64,000 nt of DNA. Origin: Coriaria nepalensis. Its lineage: Eukaryota > Streptophyta > Magnoliopsida > Cucurbitales > Coriariaceae. The position numbers were made by a program, and so were the translations under genes. Below, one piece after another: positions 56,625 through 64,000 of the stretch. Numbering within the stretch: the first letter of the stretch is position 1; every line of letters starts with the position of its first letter. Location: positions 3,472,001 through 3,536,000 of the forward strand of contig CP114485.1 in assembly GCA_027186245.1 (NCBI GenBank). The letters run 5' to 3'. The notes beneath the pieces are model-generated. The model did not search any database and had not been told where the DNA came from. It saw only the letters and a program-made list of their open reading frames with translations.

Positions 56625-57067
56625 CACGTACACAGTAAGTAAGTCCGGTTTTCAGTGTGTCCCCCTAAAAAACTAAAAACCAGTTTCGGTGAAAACAGAG
56701 ATACATACCGAAACACACCCGAAGCTGGACCCACGATGTCTTTTCTAACCCACTGCTCTGGAAGAACGTGATTGGTCCATTGTGAATTATTGGCTAGCTG
56801 GGCCTCACTTGCGGAGACCTTCCGACACTTTCTCGAACAGGATATTGCCACGTACACAGCAAGTCCGGTTTCCAGTGTGCTGCCGATAAAAACTAAAAAC
56901 CAGTTTCGGTGAAAACAGAGATACATACCGAAACGCACCCCAGGCTGGACCCACGCTGTCTTTTCTAACCTACTGCGCTGGAAGAATGTGATTGGTCCAC
57001 TTGTGAATTAACTGGCGAGCTGGGCCTCACTTGCGGAGACCTTCCGACTCGTGTCTCGCACAGGATA
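56625..57067. repeat. Two tandem copies of a ~220-bp module upstream of the PP2C
   Basis: Copy 1 (56625-56848) and copy 2 (56849-57067) both run CACGTACACAG, AAGTCCGGTTT, CAGTTTCGGTGAAAACAGAG, CTGGACCCACG, TGATTGGTCCA, GCTGGGCCTCACTTGCGGAG and end ACAGGATA. Each contains a CCAAT box (as ATTGG), an ACGT core and a TGGGCC site II-like word. It lies directly before the AHG1-like gene, so a duplicated regulatory module is likely. Confidence 0.88.
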
Positions 57068-57144
57068 ACCATCGACTTCTCGCGAGACTGTAAATTGACT
57101 CGGGCGATAATGGAATTTAGAAAGAGGGGTGTAGTCATGGCCAC

Positions 57145-57152
57145 CACGTGTC
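57145..57152 (+). promoter_or_regulatory. ABRE/G-box upstream of the AHG1-like PP2C
   Basis: CACGTGTC within CCACCACGTGTCC, 226 bp before the ATG and just upstream of a TATA-like ATAAAAC (near 57162). Clade A PP2C genes are ABA-induced, so an ABRE here fits feedback control; motif evidence only. Confidence 0.55.
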
Positions 57153-57313
57153 CTCACCGCATAAAACAGTGGTCGGTGAGGGGCAGAACGGGCAGCTTCC
57201 CCAGCTGCCCGCATGTTAGGCTTTTGGCCCTCGGCTCTCTTTCTCTGAAATGTATGATGAATAGAAAGAAAGAAACCAAAATTTGAAGAATTCCAGGTCT
57301 CTTTTCATCATAC

Positions 57314-57370
57314 ATGAATCGCCTCCGAATCGATGAAGTGGATGGAGATAGAAGGTTCTGGAAGAATTAG
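57314..57370 (+). promoter_or_regulatory. uORF ending exactly at the PP2C start codon
   Basis: An 18-codon frame from ATG 57314 whose TAG (57368-57370) abuts the ATG of the PP2C at 57371 (TAGATG). A shorter upstream frame, 57250-57264, and one at 57254-57286 precede it. If transcribed, these should limit initiation at the main ATG or make it depend on re-initiation. Confidence 0.55.
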
Positions 57371-59416
57371 ATGACGGAGGCATGCGGAAGAATGCTTAGC
57401 GGAGATGACGACGAGACACCTTTCAAATGCAGGGAGCGACGTCGACGGAGAATAGAGATGCGGCGGTTGGCCACAGCATCTGCTGCCGCTGGATCGCCTC
57501 CTCCAGCGAGTCAGGGCCGGACAGTGAACCGTACTGATATCTCGGGTTGTGAAGCCAAGCGTATTCGAGCTCGAGCGGAAGAGGCGAGTGCTCCTCAGGC
57601 GAATTCTTCTTCCTCGTCGTCGTCTGAAGATGCGGAGGCGATTGCTTCGTCGCCGCTAGTCTCTTTTCCGGGTGAGGGTCATGCTAGGGAGCCGGTGTTT
57701 GGAACGATGTCGATTTCAGGAAGGTCACGTGATATGGAGGACGCAATAGCTGTACGGACCGGGCTTTGCCGGCCGAAGATTAGCCGACGGCAACCGGTGC
57801 ATTTATTTTCTGTGTATGATGGACACGGAGGGTCCCACGTAAAGCCCTAACCTGCTAAGCATCAACAATTTATTATTATTATATTATTAATTTCCGAACA
57901 GGAAAAAAAAAATTCCATAAATATTAAAAAAAAAAAAAACCAATTTCGGGGTCATCTAGGTGATGAGTAGGGAGTAGGGGTAGTAAGTAACTTTTTCGCT
58001 TCACTTGACTTGTACAGGTGGCGGCAATGTGTAGGGACAGGCTGCACGTACTAATAGAGGAGGAGTTGATGAGTATGTCGGACACGCGCGAAACGGAGGA
58101 GAGTGTGGTTGGGAGCAGGGCTGCGGATGAAGCGGAGGAAGAGGAGGTTGGGTGGAGTAGAGTGATGAAGAATAGCTTCAAGAGAATGGACGAGGTGGCA
58201 ATGAATACCTGCGCGTGTGGGAGCATTGGAGGGCAGTGTGGCTGCCACCCTATGGAGGTGGCTCTTTGCGGGTCAACCGCCGTGGTCTGTGTGCTCACTC
58301 CTGACCATATCGTCGTTGCCAACTGCGGTGATTCACGTGCTGTCCTATGCCGTGGAGGGAGAGCCATTCCTCTATCTAATGACCACAAGGTTCAAGTCCT
58401 TCTAATGTCTGTAGCTAGGAGTGTTATCTTGAACTTCTTTTTAGAAAGGAAAATTTATATCCAACTGTATATTATATACTTGTGCAGCCAGATAGAGCAG
58501 ATGAACTGGCAAGAATCGAGGTGGCCGGGGGGCGGGTCATCTTTGTTAATGGGGCTCGGGTTGAAGGCATTCTTGCAATGTCCCGAGCAATAGGTAATTT
58601 TAGATGTCCATGAATTGATGGTTTATCCTTTATATGCGAACTTCATGCTAGAATCAATACAGCTCCTCTCTAAATGGTTGGCAAGATACTAGATAGACCG
58701 GTCAGTTGGACCGATTCACAGACTGCATGTCATTGGACGGGGGCTTGAGTTGCTATGGTCTTTTGTTCAATTTTTGGTTTTTGATTTTCCAAGTCTCTTA
58801 TCGACTCAAAACTATATAGCATAGGATTCACAGCTCGTACGATCATGCATTTTCATGCAGGCTTATGAGACCATTATATGGTCCAACAATACCGTACCTA
58901 AGCGTCGGTATGCTTGGTCGGGGTTCTAGTCAGACTAGAACGTAAGTACTAACCATGCCATGTTTTATACATGCTCTAAAAGGAGTGGGAAGTGTCTTTT
59001 ATTTTCTCAATTCTTATTTCATCATATATCCACTAAATGTTGTTTGAATCGAGTATAAATAGCCCCCCCCCCCCCCCTTTTGTACAGGGGACAAGTATCT
59101 AAAATCAGTAATAACATCAGAACCCGAAGTTACCTTCAAGAGACGCCAATCAGAAGATGAATGTTTGATTCTTGCAAGTGATGGCTTATGGGATGTTCTC
59201 TCAAGTGACTTAGCATGTGAAGTTGCTTGTGAATGTCTTAGAGAAGGAAGCTCCCGTGCTTCAATAGACGTAAACAGCGGGCCCCGGATAGAAAATGAAG
59301 GAGCGCTATATCCATCTAGGAGCATGCTTGCTGCTGCTCTGCTTACTCGCCTTGCTTTGGCTCGGAAAAGCTCAGATAATATCAGCGTCATAGTCGTCGA
59401 TTTGAAGAATAGCTGA
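57371..59416 (+). CDS. AHG1: Clade A protein phosphatase 2C, AHG1-like
   Basis: Four exons: 57371-57838, 58018-58389, 58488-58593 and 59088-59416; 424 aa. The N-terminal Arg/Ser-rich extension leads to the PP2C core with metal-binding [32 protein letters not shown] and SSDNISV, all intact, so an active Ser/Thr phosphatase is expected. Clade A members block SnRK2 kinases until ABA-bound PYR/PYL receptors inhibit them through a conserved Trp (the WNGARVFG motif of ABI1). Here the segment reads [10 protein letters not shown], with Val at the Trp position, as in AHG1, which escapes receptor control and instead responds to DOG1 in seeds. Location after OMA1 and SBT1.3 matches Arabidopsis (At5g51740-51760 from memory). 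Confidence 0.93.
59063..59077 (+). repeat. C15 homopolymer in PP2C intron 3
   Basis: Fifteen consecutive C in the polypyrimidine tract, ten bases before the acceptor TTTTGTACAG. Confidence 0.9.
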
Positions 59417-60866
59417 TCCAGGAAGAAGAAGAAGAAGAAGAAAGAGAAAAAAAGCATGTGAAGGTAAATTATGTACCCACATATTGATACGAACTTTGTA
59501 CAGCCTAAAAAATCATGCTGTAAAATTGTAGTTGGACACAGAAACTAAATGTTCAATCAATCTACGGATTTTTGAAAAAGAAAGGAAAAGAGAAATCGGT
59601 CAAGGATGAAGAAGTATGTTTCTTGATGCAGTGTGCAGGCGTAAAAATTTAAATTCAGAAAACAGTCTCTCTTTCTTCTGGATATAATTGCACGTGCAAC
59701 TCCATCATATGATGCACATATTGTGCCAAAAGTGGGTCTTCTTAAACAAGGTCTATACTTCAAATCTTAGGGAATGTTGCTGAACCCAGCACTGATTGGG
59801 CCGGAAACTGGATCTGTAAGTCAGGGCCCATAATGTGTGGGCCTATACAACTGTTGTATATTGGTCCAATGGGTTATATAGCATATACTATTACAAAGTA
59901 ACCTAACGGTGGTTTTTCAAACTCGGGGTCTCCTGTTGTACACGTTGTCACGTTTGAATGTTAAAATTGGGTTCATAAGAAAAAAGGGAAAAAGAAACAT
60001 GTACTTTGGGTCGAGACAGAACATAATCTTCAAAACTCATTGCTCTGTTGTAATGTTATTAGATCCTTTTGGATGCTGATACATACTTTTCGAGTACTTC
60101 TTTTGGAGTGTGATTGCCACTTATATTTTGATGAATTTATCAAAATAGTATATTAAGAAAGAAATTATTGGTTAAATCTCTTATTTATTATCCATATGAT
60201 TTAGAAACACAAATTTATCATTAGTTAAAAAGTCCATCAATAAAGAATAATTTGTAGGTCCCCGAGCCCAAGAAAGCCCGACTCGCTAAATCAACTTAAT
60301 CCTATTAGATTCTCTCTACAAAATATAATGTATATGATTAATGTTATATATATATATATAAATAGATTATTGATTTAAATATTGAAGTAGGTTTATAAAT
60401 AGTAACTCTTAAGATTCTCTTTTTTTATTTATTTATGTGATTTCAGATATTATATGATTAAACAGATTCATTTAAATCGAATCATATTATTAAAAATATA
60501 TTTTAACATCAATACTAATTGTATATATTGATTTCATATTATTACATCCTTTGTCGTATTAATCTTACGAATTATTTAGATATAATAATGTGAGAAAATA
60601 AAATAAAATAAATAAATAAAGAAAAACTCACTTTAATTTGTGTAATAATAAGAAAGGAAATTAGAATTGGAATTGGAACTCCTCTAGGCACGGAATCAGT
60701 GTCTCACCCTTGTCTTATCCATTCTCCAATATAATTGGAAAATTGTAGTCTGAACTCTGAAGGTTTTAAGTATAACATTATTATTGAGACCGGACACGTC
60801 ATTCCGTCTATTGCATTTCCAACATCTTATCCCTCGTTGTAATTAATTTATAGCATTCTCATTCAG

Positions 60867-60889
60867 GAGCAGCAGCAGCAGCAGCAGCA
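60867..60889. repeat. (AGC)n microsatellite
   Basis: About seven AGC units in non-coding spacer. Confidence 0.9.
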
Positions 60890-61040
60890 AGGTCGGTCCA
60901 TATTCAGAGAACAATTATTAATTCAAAAACATTAATTTATAGTTGATATATAAATTAATTAAAATTTATTTATAAAGTTAAAAAGCATTTTGAAACCTTG
61001 AGCCGAAGTATGAACAGTTAATTAGGTGATTAATTTAAAA

Positions 61041-61049
<9 letters not shown>

Positions 61050-61077
<28 letters not shown>
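61050..61077. repeat. (AT)n microsatellite
   Basis: AT run of about 28 bp following a poly-A run. Confidence 0.92.
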
Positions 61078-61082
<5 letters not shown>

Positions 61083-61676
61083 GTTATATATTCTTTTTTG
61101 CACGGGTAACACATGTGACCATATATTATAATATACCACTTCATTAGATCACGAGAAAATTATAATACATGCCAAAAAAATTAGACTACCATTATGTGAA
61201 ACATTTTACCTGCAGATTTCTAGAAGTTGTCGTGTCCAAATGTGAAACGAACCATACGAGGTAATTAGATCTTGTAATAAGCAAGCCAGGGTAGAGGAAA
61301 ACATAAACACAAGTGATAGAGGAAAATAATTTATCATTTGGAAAAAAAGAAAAAAAAAAGAAAAGGAAAATGGAAAAATTAAGGTCCCACTTCATTTCAA
61401 TGAATGAAAATGTAGGTATGTAGGGTCAAGCTTTAGAGTCAACCAAAAACACATTGATGCCCACAACAATAGAATTAAAATAATGTTTAGATTGGCTGGT
61501 GAGTGATTTCCCAGCTAAGTTTGTCTCTGGAAAGAGATAACCTGGGAATCTTTGATTTGCAAGATCAAAGATCACACAGTATTATAACCCTATCAAGCAC
61601 ATGACCTTATCTTCTTTAACCAACACATCTCTACTCATCAAGCTCGCAAAACCTTTGGCATTCTAGATTATTAATA

Positions 61677-62695
61677 ATGAACCCTCCTCCGAGACAAAAT
61701 ATCGGCAATAATGATAATCCGAGGAGCTTTCAGATTTCATTCAATCCAGATCATCACCGCCAAAATCTAATCTTACAAGATCCGGCCCTCCATCTTGCTT
61801 CGGTGGACGGCTATAATGCAATTATCAACAACTTGGACCGTCCTCTTCGGGGGAGACCTCTCAAGATTTCGGACAATATGACCGAAGATTCTTCCAAGGA
61901 AAATCATAAAGGAAAGATGATGGTCTTGCACAGAGAGCAAGAGAAGCAAAGAAGACAAGATATGCGTGCCCTTCATATTTCACTAAGATCCCTACTCCCT
62001 CTTGAGCTTATCAAGGTAAGAAACGTGTAATTTTCGTTCTTACTCATTTTTCTTTGGTAATTAGCTGATTGTTTAATAATTAATGCCTGAGTTTATTAAT
62101 TTATGGGTTTTAGGGAAAACGTGCAATTTCTGATCATGTAAACGAGGCAGCAAGGTATATAAAGCAACTTGAGGAAGGGATCAAAGAAATGAAAGTTAAA
62201 AGAGATGATATAAAGATCGCTAATCTGAATAACATGAGTACTACTTGTACTGGTGGTGAGACTGTAATTAGTACCAGAAGATTGAAAAGCGCACAGAAAA
62301 AATTAAGCAGCTTTAGGATCTATAAATTCCACGGTGGAGTCGAAATTGTAATCAGTACTGGTATTGACGAGTTTCCTCTTTCGACCGTTCTGGAATTTCT
62401 GCTTCAAGAAGGACTTCATGTTTTTAGCTGCGCTTCCACTAGATTGAAGGATAGATTACTACACACTATTCAGATGGAGGTAATTAATATGCTCCTGATG
62501 AGTAGTCAGTTACTATGAAAATTGCTTTCTAATTATTATTTTAGGGTTTCTGTTTATTATGGTACTAATTATTGACTTGCTAATCAAAACTTGAAGGTGA
62601 ATGATTTCAAGTTTGACGATCTATCAAAACTTCAAGAAAAGCTAATCGACGCGATCCCATCGTTAAGACATATGTCTGACGAGCATTGTCTTTAA
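61677..62695 (+). CDS. bHLH transcription factor (bHLH36/118/120-like)
   Basis: Three exons, 61677-62015, 62114-62479 and 62597-62695; 267 aa. The basic region HREQEKQRRQDMRAL has the His-Glu-Arg triad for E-box/G-box binding. Helix 1 is LHISLRSLLP and, after intron 1, helix 2 is SDHVNEAARYIKQLEE. Intron 1 falls in the loop, a position I recall for this subgroup. The C-terminal half (FRIYKFHGGVEIVIST, FPLSTVLEFLLQEGLHVFSCAST) resembles the ACT-like dimerisation module of subgroup Ib/bHLH36-type factors. The neighbourhood (bHLH genes follow AHG1 in Arabidopsis, from memory) supports this subgroup. Targets are unknown. Confidence 0.9.
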
Positions 62696-64000
62696 TTCCA
62701 TCTTGAAGCCTATACAATGTGAATGTGGTTTCAAAACCGAAAACGGAACAATGTAGAAGCATTTTAGGTCATCTTTATAATGAATGACTTCATGTAGAAG
62801 TAAATCTCTTAGCAGCAAGTTTGCATTCGTTTACTCCCTGTTATTGCATGGTGAGATGTTTCACTGGAATGAAATTGTTTTCGACTGAGTTTATTTCTGA
62901 AGTTCTACATATTAATTCAGAGATTTTTTGTGTTGATATGGCTGAATCACAGTCGCATGAGTATTTACTCATGCCTCTAGAACACAGATAACGAGAACTG
63001 CAAGTGCTGATGGAGAAATCCCCCTCCAAAGGGTGGATATTTCTCCACTCAATTGCTGCAAGTTTCTTAATCAGAAGATTCAAAGAGTAACTCGAAGTTT
63101 ATTTGAGTTGAAGTAAAGTAAACACTCTTTCAAGAAGCTTTGTAGCAATTGCATTCCTGTACTTGCACGTTTTTGCTTTTCATGAGTAGCCTTTCTTCTT
63201 ATATGTTTTCATTCGCAGTTATTAAGATAAACATATATATACATGTCTGTGTTGCATTAGTACCAATGACTAGTTGTCAAGCCAGCGAATCGCAGACATT
63301 CAAGTGAAACTGTCAAACTATGATTCTTAACAGCTACTACAATAAATGAATGAATGAATGAACTACTTAATTAATTATCATGTCTAAATGATTAAAGCTT
63401 TGTTCAACAGATCATCATCAAAGGAAATCTAAAAACAAATGATAATTTCTTTCGATTTTAATCTCTTATTATATCCAGAAATTCGTAAATACTTACAAAT
63501 TAAACTAAGCAATGCTTAATCTAGTTAAAATGGGCATGTTTTAAAACTTTCGTGTCCCTTTTTTCATAAAATTCTATAAATATAATTTTTTTTTTAAATT
63601 TAAATACTATATTTTTTTTAATTTAAAATTAATAACTTTTTAAATAATTTTATGTTTATTTATTTTTCTTCGAAGAATCGATTTAACTTCTTTATATTTA
63701 TAACGGGATATAGAATATATTTTATTTATATTCATTTAAATTATAACTATTATATATAGTATTGGGTGATGTGATCTTCATATGCAATCATAACACAATT
63801 ATACATAATACTTAAATGTAAAACGACTACGTTTTTTAGTGCGCAAAGATATGGAACAGCGAAGCTAATAATATTAATAAAGTTAATTAAACATAAATAT
63901 ATATATTTTTTAATGATAATAGTTGTTTAGTCCAGCATCTGGACCGAACCAACATTAAAATATATGATTTTCCCGTCTTTCCATGATCTTGCCTTCATAC
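62696..64000. other. Right-end spacer
   Basis: 1.3 kb; the 3' flank of the bHLH gene followed by AT-rich DNA. An 80-codon minus-strand frame (62841-63083) has no recognised motif. Nothing else is supported. Confidence 0.5.

Larger units (their letters stand above)
59417..61676. other. AT-rich spacer between PP2C and bHLH genes
   Basis: 2.3 kb without a recognised gene. Includes an (AGC)n microsatellite and a long TA run, listed separately, and the likely 3' flank of the PP2C. Confidence 0.5.

Overview
The window is nuclear DNA from a flowering plant, most likely a core eudicot. The evidence is split genes with GT-AG introns, AT-rich spacers full of microsatellites, and plant-specific families (EXORDIUM, MAP65, ClpT, clade A PP2C, DUF668, DUF688). 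No bacterial-style operons, rRNA or CRISPR are present. I cannot name the species.

Layout, left to right. 1-9.7 kb: an EXORDIUM-like gene (-), about 5 kb of AT-rich spacer, a broken UDP-glucuronate 4-epimerase copy (+) and ribosomal protein S20 (-). 10-18.6 kb: an FKBP53-type histone chaperone/prolyl isomerase (+, 11 exons), divergent from RPS20, then a MAP65-3/PLEIADE cytokinesis gene (-, 12 coding exons). 19-20.5 kb: relics of a LINE-type retroelement. 21-23.5 kb: plastid CLPT1 (+). 26.4-27.8 kb: a DUF3475/DUF668 gene (+). 28.3-32.1 kb: two decayed A20/AN1 stress-associated-protein genes (-) flanking an RNase T2-like gene (+) without catalytic histidines. 32.8-36.0 kb: a DUF688 gene (+) and an ACS10/12-type aminotransferase (-). 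36.4-38.3 kb: tRNA-Asp and the plastid Fe-S protein NEET (+). 39.1-46.2 kb: a GT47 xyloglucan glycosyltransferase (-), a broken T2 RNase relic (+) and the RH7 RNA helicase (+, 14 exons). 46.9-53.5 kb: OMA1 protease, a KCS-like protein that lost its catalytic His, and subtilase SBT1.3 (all +). 55.1-57.1 kb: a long inverted repeat and a duplicated promoter-like module. 57.4-59.4 kb: an AHG1-like clade A PP2C (+). 61.7-62.7 kb: a bHLH factor (+).

The genes do not form one pathway. They look like an ancestral eudicot block. From memory, Arabidopsis orthologues fall in three clusters: At5g51550-51790 (EXL3, PLE, a DUF668 gene, ACS12, NEET, OMA1, SBT1.3, AHG1, bHLH), At5g62190-62300 (RH7, XLT2, RPS20) and At4g25340-25370 (FKBP53, CLPT1). 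That pattern fits duplication followed by gene loss in Arabidopsis.

The most unusual content is the set of apparent pseudoenzymes (T2 RNase-like, KCS-like), the SAP pseudogene pair, and the upstream region of the AHG1-like gene, which has a hairpin-forming repeat, a tandem module, an ABRE and an uORF ending exactly at the main ATG. Exon borders were read by eye from splice consensus, reading frame and recalled family sequence; no alignment was run.
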